Source of the DNA: Lysobacterales bacterium
Lineage (GTDB): Bacteria > Pseudomonadota > Gammaproteobacteria > Xanthomonadales > SZUA-38
NCBI GenBank assembly: GCA_030065125.1
Contig: JASJDM010000025.1
Location: forward strand, 20,924-84,923
Direction of reading: 5' to 3'
Length of the DNA stretch: 64,000 nt
Below, one piece after another: positions 1-8,568 of the stretch; the stretch's first letter is position 1, and every line of letters begins with the position of its first letter. The notes beneath the pieces were generated by a model. That model searched no databases. It was not told the DNA's origin and saw only the letters and a program-made list of their open reading frames with translations. The position numbers and the translations under genes are program-made.

Positions 1-29
1 AGGGCCGGCGCTTGGCCTAGATTCGCCCT

Positions 30-719
30 ATGAGCGAATCCAACCCACCCCAATCAGCCAGCGACGATAAACAACAAAAGCGCTTCTCGGGCCTCCAGGT
101 CCTGGGCATTGTGCTGGCGGTGATGGTCGTTACGGCTGGCCTGACCGGCTTCATTGTCTGGCGATACCTGTTTCCCAGCCCCTTCACGGCAGTTGAACTG
201 ACGCCTCCGGAGCAGCAGGTACTCGACCGCAAGGTTGAAGCCCTGGGTATCGAGCTGGAAACCCGATCCGTCCCGTCGGCGTCGCCGGACGCACTGGAAC
301 CCGAAGCCTACTCGGAGGACAACGCCCGCCGCCAGGTGGAGTTCAGCGAGCGGGAGCTCAATGCCCTGCTGGCCACCAACACCGACTGGGCGAACCGACT
401 GGCCATTGACCTGTCCCAGGACCTGGCCAGCGCCAAACTGCTGATCCCGCTGGACCCTGATTTCCCGCTGCTGGGCGGAAAAACCCTGAGGGTCAATGCC
501 GGCGTGGAACTGGCGTTTCGTCAGGGCCGGCCGGTGGCCATCCTGCGCGGGGTCAGCGTCATGGGTGTGCCGCTGCCCAACGCCTGGCTGGGCAATCTCA
601 AGAACGTCGACCTCATTGGCGAATTCGGCGCCGACCCGGGGTTCTGGAACGCCTTTGCAGCCGGCATCGAGTTCATCGAAGTTCGCGATTCCCGTCTCAG
701 CGTCAAGCTGAAGGAGTAA
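30..719 (+). CDS. Membrane-anchored hypothetical protein
   Basis: This 229-aa protein has a polar N-terminus (about 22 residues), one hydrophobic segment at about residues 24-46 (LGIVLAVMVVTAGL onward, then an aromatic/Arg boundary), and a soluble C-terminal domain of about 180 residues. The layout suggests a single-pass inner-membrane protein with its bulk in the periplasm. The C-terminal part is of mixed alpha/beta character and contains no motif I recognise. I see no strong Shine-Dalgarno sequence before the ATG, but the window edge lies only 29 bases upstream. The gene converges on the agmatinase gene and their 3' ends overlap by 17 bases. Function unknown. Confidence 0.75.
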   Translation: MSESNPPQSASDDKQQKRFSGLQVLGIVLAVMVVTAGLTGFIVWRYLFPSPFTAVELTPPEQQVLDRKVEALGIELETRSVPSASPDALEPEAYSEDNARRQVEFSERELNALLATNTDWANRLAIDLSQDLASAKLLIPLDPDFPLLGGKTLRVNAGVELAFRQGRPVAILRGVSVMGVPLPNAWLGNLKNVDLIGEFGADPGFWNAFAAGIEFIEVRDSRLSVKLKE

Positions 720-1659
720 ACGCCGGAGACGCGCAATACAGGGCCAGGAACTGGTAGCCCACATGGGCCGCCGCCAGGGCGGTGATCTGACCCACGTCAT
801 AAGCCGGCGCCACTTCCACCACGTCGCCCCCGACAAAGCGCAGGCCGCCGAGACCTTGCAGAATGCCCAGCGCCTGGGCGCTGCTCAGCCCGCCGCTGAC
901 TGGCGTGCCGGTACCCGGCGCAAATGCCGGATCCAGGCAATCGATATCGAAGGTCAGGTATACCGGGTGGTCTGCCACGACCTCGCGGATGCGCCTGACG
1001 GCCGCTTCGACTCCGTTGGCATGGATCCAGGGGCAATCCAGAATATTGAAATCCATCGGATCCGGGTTGTGGGTCCGAATACCGACCTGCACCGATCGAT
1101 TGGGCAGCACGAGTCCCTCGTCGGCAGCTTTTCTGAACATGGTGCCATGGTCCATCAACCGGTCCGCGTCATCGGTCCAGGTATCCGTATGGGCATCGAA
1201 GTGCAGCAGGGCAACCGGCCCGTGGCGCGCAGCTACGGCCCGCAGAATGGGATAAGAGATGTAGTGGTCGCCACCCAGTGCCAGGGTGGCCACACCGGCC
1301 TCCAGGATTGTTTGGAACTCCCGGGTGATCCGATCGGCAATCTCAGCCGGTTTACCGAAGTCGAAGGCAACGTCACCGTAATCGATGGCCGCCAGGACTT
1401 TCCTGGGGTCGCAGGCGGCGCCATAGGGCCGTTCCCAGGCCATGATGGCTGATGCACTGCGAACCGCGTTGGGGCCCAGGCGCGCGCCGGGTCGGTTGGT
1501 GGTGGCCAGATCCAGCGGGACCCCCACAACGGCCAGGTCGACGCCGTCCAGCGATTTGCTGAAGCGGCGCCGAAGAAAGCTGTTGGCTCCGCCGTAGGTA
1601 GCCTCGTAGTCGGCATGGCGAAGATCGCCGGTCACCGCCAGGTCAATTCCAGATTTCAT
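703..1659 (-). CDS. speB: Agmatinase / arginase-family ureohydrolase
   Basis: This 318-aa ureohydrolase probably hydrolyses agmatine to putrescine and urea in the cytoplasm. The binuclear Mn ligands of the family are all visible: His132 in GGDHYISYP, Asp155/His157/Asp159 in HFDAHTDTW, and Asp238/Asp240 in FDIDCLDPAFAPGTGTPVSGG. The length matches SpeB-type enzymes (about 300-320 aa). Guanidinobutyrase or formimidoylglutamase-like specificity cannot be excluded from sequence alone. No arginine decarboxylase gene is adjacent. If the product is urea, the urease operon elsewhere in this window could consume it, but that link is inference. The 3' end overlaps the convergent membrane-protein gene. 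Confidence 0.9.
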   Translation of the reverse strand: MKSGIDLAVTGDLRHADYEATYGGANSFLRRRFSKSLDGVDLAVVGVPLDLATTNRPGARLGPNAVRSASAIMAWERPYGAACDPRKVLAAIDYGDVAFDFGKPAEIADRITREFQTILEAGVATLALGGDHYISYPILRAVAARHGPVALLHFDAHTDTWTDDADRLMDHGTMFRKAADEGLVLPNRSVQVGIRTHNPDPMDFNILDCPWIHANGVEAAVRRIREVVADHPVYLTFDIDCLDPAFAPGTGTPVSGGLSSAQALGILQGLGGLRFVGGDVVEVAPAYDVGQITALAAAHVGYQFLALYCASPAFTPSA

Positions 1660-1794
1660 TCAATCCTCTCTGAGTGTGCTGTCATCATGCTAACCCAGAT
1701 GCCTGGCCGGCGCGTGCCACCTTCGGTATAACTCCTTATTCGCCCCCGGCGGGCGCGACGCTAGCATGGCCCGGTCATATCAGGAGAGGTACGG

Positions 1795-3156
1795 ATGGCG
1801 GTAACCTTTGATCTCGAACTGATCAGGAAATACGGAGGACGCGGCCCGCGTTATACCTCCTACCCCACCGCCGTTCAGTTTCACGAAGGCATAAGCGCCG
1901 AGCGACACGAGGCGCTGCTGAAACGCAGCAACGCCAGCGAGCGGCCATTGTCGCTGTACGTGCACGTGCCGTTCTGCCACTCCCTGTGCTACTACTGCGC
2001 CTGCACCAAGATTATCACCCGGAAGCCCGCCCGGGCCGAGCGCTACCTGGAAGTCCTGAAACAGGAAATCAGGCTGTATGAAGGACTCATGGACGACGGC
2101 AGGGATGTCACCCAGCTGCACTTCGGCGGCGGCACCCCCACCTATTTCAGCCTGGCCCAGATCGAAGACCTGTTGTCGGCCATGGACCACCAGTTCGGGC
2201 TGTCCCGGGATGGCAACCGGGAATACTCCATCGAGATCGATCCGCGGACCGTGTCACCCGACGACCCTTCTCGCTGGGCCGAACTCGGGTTCAACCGGGT
2301 CAGCCTGGGTGTGCAGGATTTCGACCCACGGGTGCAGCAGGCGGTCAACCGGATCCAGAGCTTCGAGGACACCAACAGGCTGGTAACCGCGGCACGCAAC
2401 GCCGGGTTTGGGTCCATCTCCCTGGATCTGATCTACGGACTGCCCCACCAGACCGTGGAAAGCTTTGCATCCACCCTGGACCAGGTTTTGACCATTCGGC
2501 CGGAGCGGCTGGCCGTCTACAGCTACGCGCACCTGCCCCAGATGTTTCGGGCCCAGCGCCTGATCAACCAGGACGATGTGCCGCCGCCGGACACCCGGCT
2601 TGCCCTGATGGGCCTCACCATCGAGCGACTGACCGACGCCGGCTACGTCTACATCGGCATGGACCATTTTGCGCTCCCCGGCGACGAACTGGTGCAGGCC
2701 CGGGCAGACGGCAGCCTGCAGCGCAACTTCCAGGGTTACTCGACCCGGGCCCGGGCGGACCTGGTGGGACTGGGCATGAGCTCCATCAGTGACCTGGGGG
2801 TTGCCTACACCCAGAACATCAAGACCCTGCGGGACTACGAGGAGACCGTCCAGTCAGGCAGGCTGCCCCTGTGGCGTGGCGTCGAACTGGATGACGATGA
2901 CGTACTGCGCCGCCAGGTGATCAATCGCCTGATGTGTTTCGGTGAGATCAGGTTTGCCGACCTGGACGTCAACTTTGCCGAATACTTCGGCGCTGAGCTG
3001 GAGGCACTCAAGTCCCTGGAGACCGATGGACTGGTCACAATCGAGTCAGACCGGATCAGCGTCACCGATCGGGGCCAGTTGCTGCTGCGGTCCATTGCCA
3101 TGACATTTGACCGCTACCTGGGCATGGGTGAGGCGCGGCACTCCAAGGTGATTTGA
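1795..3156 (+). CDS. hemN: Oxygen-independent coproporphyrinogen III oxidase (radical SAM)
   Basis: HemN decarboxylates coproporphyrinogen III to protoporphyrinogen IX without oxygen in haem synthesis. The 453-aa length fits true HemN rather than the shorter HemW. The N-terminal signature RKYGGRGPRYTSYPTAVQFH is typical. The radical-SAM cluster motif is Cys61-x3-Cys65-x2-Cys68-x-Cys70 (CHSLCYYCAC), followed by the SAM-binding glycine motif FGGGTPT. A good ribosome-binding site (AGGAGAG) lies 5-11 bases before the ATG. The gene is monocistronic, between the divergent agmatinase gene and a convergent lipoprotein gene. I looked for an FNR box upstream and did not find one. Confidence 0.95.
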   Translation: MAVTFDLELIRKYGGRGPRYTSYPTAVQFHEGISAERHEALLKRSNASERPLSLYVHVPFCHSLCYYCACTKIITRKPARAERYLEVLKQEIRLYEGLMDDGRDVTQLHFGGGTPTYFSLAQIEDLLSAMDHQFGLSRDGNREYSIEIDPRTVSPDDPSRWAELGFNRVSLGVQDFDPRVQQAVNRIQSFEDTNRLVTAARNAGFGSISLDLIYGLPHQTVESFASTLDQVLTIRPERLAVYSYAHLPQMFRAQRLINQDDVPPPDTRLALMGLTIERLTDAGYVYIGMDHFALPGDELVQARADGSLQRNFQGYSTRARADLVGLGMSSISDLGVAYTQNIKTLRDYEETVQSGRLPLWRGVELDDDDVLRRQVINRLMCFGEIRFADLDVNFAEYFGAELEALKSLETDGLVTIESDRISVTDRGQLLLRSIAMTFDRYLGMGEARHSKVI

Positions 3157-3169
3157 CACCACAACCCGA

Positions 3170-3697
3170 CTACAGGACCTCCACCGCAGGCGCGGGGATC
3201 TCCAGTTCGTCCATGTAGTGGTTGAACATGGCCGGATTGATCAGGCCGATCAGGTTGACCATCACCAGTTCATCGCCATCCGCGGCTATCACCACCATGC
3301 CCTCTATCCGGTCAGCTCCTCGTGTGCGGACCAGCACGTGGGCCTGATCGCCGTCCTCGCGCACGGCCACCACCGGCTCCCATCCCTGGTTGACCAGCTG
3401 GCGGGCGACACGATTCAATCCGACTCTGTCAAAGCCCTCGCCGGTTTCGTAGATGTACACTCTGACCGCCTTGAGCCCCTCCAGCACGGCGGCCGCGTCC
3501 GGGTCGGAATTCCGGGTCAGGGTGCGGGCCAGGCGCAGGGGCAGCGGCCCCAGGCTGATGGCCATGACCGGGTCCATGTCAGCCATGGGGCTGTCGAGGC
3601 GCGCGTAGCCGGGCTCACCGCGGAGGTTGCCGGAAATGCCACAGCCGGCCAGGGCCGCGGCCAGTATCAGGAGCAGGACGCCGAGCGGTTTTTTCAT
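3170..3697 (-). CDS. DUF4252-type lipoprotein
   Basis: This 175-aa protein has a classical lipoprotein signal (MKKPLGVLLLILAAALAGC), so it should be lipid-anchored at Cys19 or nearby. The remaining sequence, with RVYIYETGEGFDRVG and the central pattern of a basic strand followed by VLVRTRGADRIEGMVVIAADG, resembles the DUF4252 family, whose function is unknown. A GGAG ribosome-binding site precedes the ATG. The gene is convergent with hemN, with 13 bases between the stops. In other bacteria DUF4252 genes often sit next to ECF sigma factor genes; none is here. Confidence 0.75.
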   Translation of the reverse strand: MKKPLGVLLLILAAALAGCGISGNLRGEPGYARLDSPMADMDPVMAISLGPLPLRLARTLTRNSDPDAAAVLEGLKAVRVYIYETGEGFDRVGLNRVARQLVNQGWEPVVAVREDGDQAHVLVRTRGADRIEGMVVIAADGDELVMVNLIGLINPAMFNHYMDELEIPAPAVEVL

Positions 3698-3791
3698 CGT
3701 GAGTCTCCGGGTTGATCATCCATGCTACGAACCACACCCCGAGGAGTTACAGGCCGGGCATAATGTTTGTCCTAATCAGCATTTTCCGGTC

Positions 3792-4538
3792 ATGAGTAAA
3801 CGGCATCAGCAGCAATGGGAGACCCTGGGAGAAACCGACCCGTACTGGGCGGTTTTGACCCGTCCCGGTGGCAAAAACGACGGCTGGGACCGGGAGCTGT
3901 TCTTCGACAGCGGGCAGCGGGAAATTGCCCAGGTCATGTCGCAACTCGATGAACTCCAGTGTTTGCCGGAGCGGCAGCACACCGCGCTGGATTTCGGCTG
4001 TGGCGTCGGCCGTCTCAGCCGGCCGCTTGCCGGGCAGTTCGACAAGGTGCTGGCGGTGGACGTGGCCCAGTCCATGCTGCAGGAAGCCAGGTCGGCCAAT
4101 GCCCGGTGGCGTAACATCGAGTTCGTGCACAATCCCCGTGACGACCTGCAGTTCATCGACAGCACCAGCGTCGACTTCATCTACAGCAACATCACCCTGC
4201 AGCACATCCCCGCCGCGCAGCAGGTTCGCTACCTGGAAGAGTTCTGCCGCGTACTTGCGCCCGGTGGCGTGCTGGTATTCCAGACACCCTCGGCGTATGC
4301 GCGCAACCTGCAGGGGTTGGTCAGCCGCGCCCTGGGCAACCGGCTGATGAACCTGCTGCGAGCGATCCGCTACGGTGCCGCGCGGGTGATGGAGATGCAT
4401 GTCCTGCCCAGGAATCTGGTGGAGTCGGTGCTGCAGTCCCGGGGTCTGTACCTGGCGCTGGCACAACGCTACGATGCCGCCGGCACGGCATTCATCAGCT
4501 ATCGGTACTTTGCACGCTTCAAGGAGCGCCAACCATGA
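3792..4538 (+). CDS. Class I SAM-dependent methyltransferase
   Basis: This 248-aa protein has the class I methyltransferase fold. Motif I is LDFGCGVGRLSRPLA, followed by an acidic residue at the end of strand 2 (VLAVDVAQSM) and a motif-IV-like FIYSNITLQHIP. The methyl acceptor cannot be deduced. I place the start at ATG 3792 because the upstream in-frame sequence crosses the neighbouring gene's promoter region and does not look like protein. The stop overlaps the pdxH start by four bases (ATGA), so the two genes are translationally coupled. Confidence 0.8.
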   Translation: MSKRHQQQWETLGETDPYWAVLTRPGGKNDGWDRELFFDSGQREIAQVMSQLDELQCLPERQHTALDFGCGVGRLSRPLAGQFDKVLAVDVAQSMLQEARSANARWRNIEFVHNPRDDLQFIDSTSVDFIYSNITLQHIPAAQQVRYLEEFCRVLAPGGVLVFQTPSAYARNLQGLVSRALGNRLMNLLRAIRYGAARVMEMHVLPRNLVESVLQSRGLYLALAQRYDAAGTAFISYRYFARFKERQP

Positions 4539-5173
4539 AACTTGAAGAGGTTCGCCGCGACTATCTGCGCGGCGGTCTGTCCCGGAAGGACCTGGACCCG
4601 GACCCCATGGACCAGTTCAAGCTGTGGCTCGACCAGGCCCTGCAGCTTGACCTGCGCGAAGACCCAACCGCCATGGCCGTGGCAACGGTTGATGCTGAAG
4701 GTCAGCCCAGCCAGCGCACCGTCCTGCTGAAAAACCTGGATGCCCAGGGACTGGTATTTTACACCAACCTGGGCAGCCGCAAGGCCAGGGAAATCGAAAA
4801 CAACGCCAGGGTATCCGCACTGTTTGCCTGGCTGCCGCTGGAGCGCCAGGTGATTTTTTCCGGAATGGCCGAAAAACTGAGCGTGGCTGAAGCTACGCGC
4901 TACTTTGTCAGCCGGCCCCACGATTCCCAGCTGGCCGCCTGGGCATCCCGCCAGAGCTCCGCTATCAGTTCCAGGAAGCTGCTGGAGCAGGCCTTCGAGC
5001 AGATGAAACACCGGTTCCGGGAAGGACAGGTGCCGCTGCCATCATTCTGGGGTGGGTACCGCATCCGACCCCATGCCATCGAGTTCTGGCAGGGCAGGCC
5101 CAACCGCCTGCACGATCGCTTCCTTTACCGCCGGTCGGACCAGGGCTGGCAGGTTGAGCGACTGCAGCCCTAG
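4535..5173 (+). CDS. pdxH: Pyridoxamine/pyridoxine 5'-phosphate oxidase
   Basis: PdxH is the FMN-dependent oxidase that makes pyridoxal 5'-phosphate from PNP or PMP. The 212-aa length is normal. Diagnostic segments are the FMN/substrate region SQRTVLLKNLDAQGLVFYTN, the central SRKAREIENNARVSALFAW, and the C-terminal signature FWQGRPNRLHDRFLYRR, which contains the conserved Arg-x-His. It starts inside the stop of the methyltransferase gene. Several PLP enzymes are encoded in this window (the PLP decarboxylase and the aminotransferase), but they are not co-transcribed with it. Confidence 0.95.
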   Translation: MKLEEVRRDYLRGGLSRKDLDPDPMDQFKLWLDQALQLDLREDPTAMAVATVDAEGQPSQRTVLLKNLDAQGLVFYTNLGSRKAREIENNARVSALFAWLPLERQVIFSGMAEKLSVAEATRYFVSRPHDSQLAAWASRQSSAISSRKLLEQAFEQMKHRFREGQVPLPSFWGGYRIRPHAIEFWQGRPNRLHDRFLYRRSDQGWQVERLQP

Positions 5174-5207
5174 CGGGCTGTATCAGCCATTGTCGCGAGC
5201 GCCCGGA

Positions 5208-5807
5208 TCATTCTTGCGGCGATAACTGCCCCGGCTCGGTTTTTCGGGACCCGACCGAGGGCCAGTCGTCATTCCAACTGCTGCGCTCGACCAGGGCCAG
5301 TTCCGGCACCAGAAATCGGCTGTGCGAAACCCGCATAGGGAAAAGGACGCCATCCAGGTGGTCGTATTCATGCTGAAACACCCGGGCTGCGAAGCCATCC
5401 AGGCGACACTGGACAGTCTGACCGCGGTGGTCGAGACCGCTGACCTCGATGGTGGACGGACGCGCAATCCAGCCCCGCATGCCCGGGACTGAAAGACAAC
5501 CCTCCCAGGCCCAGTTGCGGCCCGATGCCGCGGTGATTCGTGGATTGATCCAGAAGGCAAACGGCACCCGGTCAGCACCGGGATAGCGATCCGAGCTGTC
5601 CTCGATGCCCATGCAGAATACCCGGGCGTTCCAGCCCACCTGGGGCGCGGCGATGCCGATGCCCTGGTACGCAATCATGCAGTGACGCAACACCTGAAGG
5701 CGCTGCTGGAAAGCGTCAGCAGCAATGTCGGAATCGGAAACCGGATCCTGGACCCGCATCAGCGTCGGCTGACCGTAGTTGACCAGGCTGGGCAGCGATT
5801 CGCTCAT
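5208..5807 (-). CDS. def: Peptide deformylase
   Basis: This enzyme removes the N-formyl group from nascent proteins. All three family motifs are present in the 199-aa product: GIGIAAPQ (residues 49-56), EGCLS (102-106, metal ligand Cys104) and HEYDH (146-150, metal ligands His146/His150 and catalytic Glu147). The C-terminal tail after the HExxH helix is longer than in E. coli Def. The gene is not next to fmt, its usual partner. Its start overlaps the stop of the upstream secreted-protein gene by four bases, so it is probably the second gene of a two-gene unit and may be a paralogue of the housekeeping copy. Confidence 0.93.
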   Translation of the reverse strand: MSESLPSLVNYGQPTLMRVQDPVSDSDIAADAFQQRLQVLRHCMIAYQGIGIAAPQVGWNARVFCMGIEDSSDRYPGADRVPFAFWINPRITAASGRNWAWEGCLSVPGMRGWIARPSTIEVSGLDHRGQTVQCRLDGFAARVFQHEYDHLDGVLFPMRVSHSRFLVPELALVERSSWNDDWPSVGSRKTEPGQLSPQE

Positions 5808-6358
5808 GGCGCCTGTACAGCCGTTACCGGGGGGGACTCGAATCCGCTGGCGAATACCGCAACTTCCGGTATCCGGCCAGTCTCACCGGCAAAGTTGGTG
5901 GGCGAGTTGATGCGGGAGATCAGATCCCGATCCAGCGAAAACACGCCGTCCACTGGAATATCAGCACCCGAAAACAGCAGCAGATCCTGTCCGGCGAAAT
6001 CCAGGCTGATCTGGAGGGCGGCGGGATCGAAGAACGGTACTGCCGGCAGGACTGCGTCCTGGGTTACGCTTCCCTCCACTCCGCCGAACCCCGGCGTGGC
6101 CAGCAGCAGTCGGCGGCCCGCGGTAGGCACCCCGGTGTCAGCGGGAAAGGTGAAGGTGATCTGGCTGCCGTCAGAGCTGGCTGTCAGAGTCTGACCGCGG
6201 AGTTCCTGCTGGTCGTCACTGTCCGTGGCCAGTTCGATGAACTGGACGCCGCCGTCGGCGTTGGAATACACCTCGACGATGCGCCACTGCTCAAACGACA
6301 TGACCCGCGTTGTCACGAGCATGGCCAGACACGCCAGGGCCCGGGATTGGACCGTCAT
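5804..6358 (-). CDS. Secreted hypothetical protein with C-terminal GFE-type tail
   Basis: This 184-aa protein has an N-terminal hydrophobic signal-like segment. The mature part (QWRIVEVYSNADGGVQFIEL...) resembles small lamin-tail-like or beta-sandwich secreted domains, but I cannot name a family with certainty. Near the C-terminus is AVFASGFESPP, the F-x-x-G-F-E tail that also ends other secreted proteins in this window. It overlaps def by four bases, an odd pairing of a secreted protein with a cytoplasmic enzyme. Start position uncertain. Confidence 0.6.
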   Translation of the reverse strand: MTVQSRALACLAMLVTTRVMSFEQWRIVEVYSNADGGVQFIELATDSDDQQELRGQTLTASSDGSQITFTFPADTGVPTAGRRLLLATPGFGGVEGSVTQDAVLPAVPFFDPAALQISLDFAGQDLLLFSGADIPVDGVFSLDRDLISRINSPTNFAGETGRIPEVAVFASGFESPPVTAVQAP

Positions 6359-6558
6359 TCAATCACACCTCCACTTTCCCCAGCCGGCGGCTCCGGATTT
6401 GCGTCTCGCCATTCTGCGCCCCGCCGCGGAAAAACCCAAGCAAGCAACGCAACCGGCCCCAGTTCACACTACCTTACAATTTGATGGTTCGATTAATGTG
6501 CCTTAAAAACATGAAAAATAGCGGGTTTTTCGGTCGATTTTTGCTCTGCTCGGCGAAA

Positions 6559-6574
6559 TGTGAAGCCGGTCACA
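6559..6574. promoter_or_regulatory. CRP/Clp-like palindromic operator
   Basis: The sequence TGTGA-AGCCGG-TCACA is a perfect copy of the two CRP half-sites with the canonical 6-base spacer, and the flanks (AAA before, AAA after) also fit. It lies 57 bases upstream of the SUMF1-domain gene start, inside the 272-base gap between two divergent genes. A CRP-family regulator (Crp, or Clp in Xanthomonadales) is the likely binder. Target assignment is inference. Confidence 0.6.
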
Positions 6575-6630
6575 AAACAATCCAGCCGAATCAGGTTATC
6601 TCACGCAGGTACAGTTCCGGGGGGAACCCA

Positions 6631-8502
6631 ATGACAACGACAATCAGAACAGTCCTGATGACTTCCCTGACCGCGTTCGTCGCGGTGGCCGGCATGTCCG
6701 TGCACGCCCAGAACGAGCCCAGCCCGGAAGTTCAACCCACCGAAGCCCTGGCCGACAGCTCGCCCGTGGGCGGAGCCAGCCGCCGTCCACGTCGCCTGGG
6801 TGACTCCATGGCGGTCAGCTCGAGCCAGGATTGGGTGCCCGGGCTGCGCAGCCAGGACGACTCGGCCGTGCTGGACCGGAAACTGGGCCTGGCCCAGCGC
6901 GCCCTGGAATCCGGCAATCTGCTGGATCCGGCAGACGGCAGTGCCCTGGAGTTTTTCCAGCAGGCGCTGGAGATCGACTCCAGCAGCCAGACCGCGCTGG
7001 ACGGCATTCGCGAGGTGGCCCGGCAGATGATCCGGCGGGCCCGCCAGGCCAATGCTGACGGCGACCGCACCGCTGCACTCCGCCATCTGGATCGGGTGCG
7101 GGGTTTCAGTCCGGACCATCCCGGTATTGCCGACCTGCAGGCCGAGTTCGACCGGGTTGACGAGCTGAATGCTCTGGCGGAAAAGGCCGCGGGCTACATG
7201 CAAAGCGAACAGCTGGTCGGCGCCGGCCAGGAAAACGCCACGGCGGTATTCCGCAGCATTCTCGAAATCGACGACAGCAACGAGCCGGCCCTGACCGGAC
7301 TCATGCAGATCGAGCAGACCCTGCTGGAAGAAGGCCAGCAGGCCCTGGCCGTCGGAGACTTTGCACAGGCTCGAATCCAGTTGGAACTGGCGCGCAGTGT
7401 CAACGACGGCTCCGAAATCGTTGAACAATTCAGAGCCGATATCGACGCGGCCCAGAACCGGCTATGGCAGGACCAACGTCTGAACGTGGAACAGTTGATC
7501 CAGTCTGAACAACTGGACCAGGCCGACCTGTCGCTGAGTGCCCTGATCGACAGCGGCTACCCGGGCCCGGTGACGGACCTGCGGGAACAGATCGACGAGC
7601 AACGGATTCTGCTGGCCTATGTCCCCCAGTCTGACCTGGTCGACAGCCTGGCAAGCGGTGCACCCGTCAGCACCGGGCCGGACATGGTGATCATTGGTCG
7701 CGGTGAATTCACAATGGGTTCCCCGTCCCGGGAAGACGGTCACCTGGAGCGGGAAGGTCCCCAGAAGGTGATTCGCTTCAGCCGGCCGTTTGCCATTTCC
7801 CGCACCGAAGTCACGGTGGAGGAATTCCGCCGCTTCGTGGAGGCAACGGGATATGTATCGGACCTGGAGAAAAATGGGGAATCAACCATTTTTGATGTCC
7901 GGGCCGCTGCCATGGACAAGCGCAAGGGCATTCATTGGCGCCATAATTTTTCCGGCGAGAAGGCCAGGCGCAAGGAACCGGTGGTTCACGTGTCTTACAA
8001 CGACGCGGTAGCCTACGCCGCGTGGATGTCCAAGCTCACCGGGCACCTGTACCGGCTGCCCACGGAGTCAGAATTCGAATACGTTCTGCGGGCGGGATCC
8101 GACACGCGCTACTGGTGGGGGGACGACTCACCGGACAGCCGTGTTGAGAACCTGACCGGGGACAGGGATACCCTGCGGCAGCTCGAATGGCCCATATCAT
8201 TCAAAGGATACGGCGACGGCCACTGGGGCCCCGCCCCCGCAGCCAGCTTCAAACCGAACGCATTCGGCGCTTTCGATATGGCGGGCAACGTGATGGAGTG
8301 GGTCGAGGACTGTGTCAGCAAGGATCACCGGCAGACGCCGGAAAACGGCCGTCCCAGGCTGCAGGGCAACTGCGACAGCCGCGTGATTCGAGGCGGCTCC
8401 TGGGCAAACCCCCCAACCATGGCGCGCTCTGCGTTCAGGACCTCGGCCAGTACCGAGAGCGGTTCCTGCCTGGTGGGATTCAGGCTGGTCCGCGAGCTCT
8501 GA
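6631..8502 (+). CDS. Secreted SUMF1/FGE-sulfatase-domain protein
   Basis: This 623-aa protein has a signal peptide (MTTTIRTVLMTSLTAFVAVAG, cleavage after about VHA), a helical TPR-like middle region (about residues 70-330), and a C-terminal SUMF1-type domain starting near residue 350 (MVIIGRGEFTMGSP). That domain contains EVTVEEFRRFVEATGY, VSYNDAVAYAAWMS, FDMAGNVMEWVED and a GGSW...GFRLV end. The two active-site cysteines of true formylglycine-generating enzymes are not at the expected place near the GGSW segment, so sulfatase maturation is unlikely. Such domains often act as binding modules. ATG 6631 was chosen because it is followed at once by the signal peptide. A CRP-like site lies upstream. 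Confidence 0.8.
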   Translation: MTTTIRTVLMTSLTAFVAVAGMSVHAQNEPSPEVQPTEALADSSPVGGASRRPRRLGDSMAVSSSQDWVPGLRSQDDSAVLDRKLGLAQRALESGNLLDPADGSALEFFQQALEIDSSSQTALDGIREVARQMIRRARQANADGDRTAALRHLDRVRGFSPDHPGIADLQAEFDRVDELNALAEKAAGYMQSEQLVGAGQENATAVFRSILEIDDSNEPALTGLMQIEQTLLEEGQQALAVGDFAQARIQLELARSVNDGSEIVEQFRADIDAAQNRLWQDQRLNVEQLIQSEQLDQADLSLSALIDSGYPGPVTDLREQIDEQRILLAYVPQSDLVDSLASGAPVSTGPDMVIIGRGEFTMGSPSREDGHLEREGPQKVIRFSRPFAISRTEVTVEEFRRFVEATGYVSDLEKNGESTIFDVRAAAMDKRKGIHWRHNFSGEKARRKEPVVHVSYNDAVAYAAWMSKLTGHLYRLPTESEFEYVLRAGSDTRYWWGDDSPDSRVENLTGDRDTLRQLEWPISFKGYGDGHWGPAPAASFKPNAFGAFDMAGNVMEWVEDCVSKDHRQTPENGRPRLQGNCDSRVIRGGSWANPPTMARSAFRTSASTESGSCLVGFRLVREL

Positions 8503-8568
8503 ACGCGGCTTAGCACCGGACCCGAGCCGGGAGATTCCCGGGGCCCAAAAAAGTGGTAAATTGGGCCC

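Noticed and set aside
1660..1794. FNR box upstream of hemN
   Set aside because: No TTGAT-N4-ATCAA or close variant was found in the gap.
3627..3791. N-terminal extension of the methyltransferase
   Set aside because: The added 55 residues overlap the promoter side of the divergent lipoprotein gene and have no conserved character; ATG 3792 gives a normal start.
6631..8502. Active formylglycine-generating enzyme
   Set aside because: The SUMF1 fold is present but the paired active-site cysteines near the GGSW segment are absent, and no sulfatase gene is nearby.
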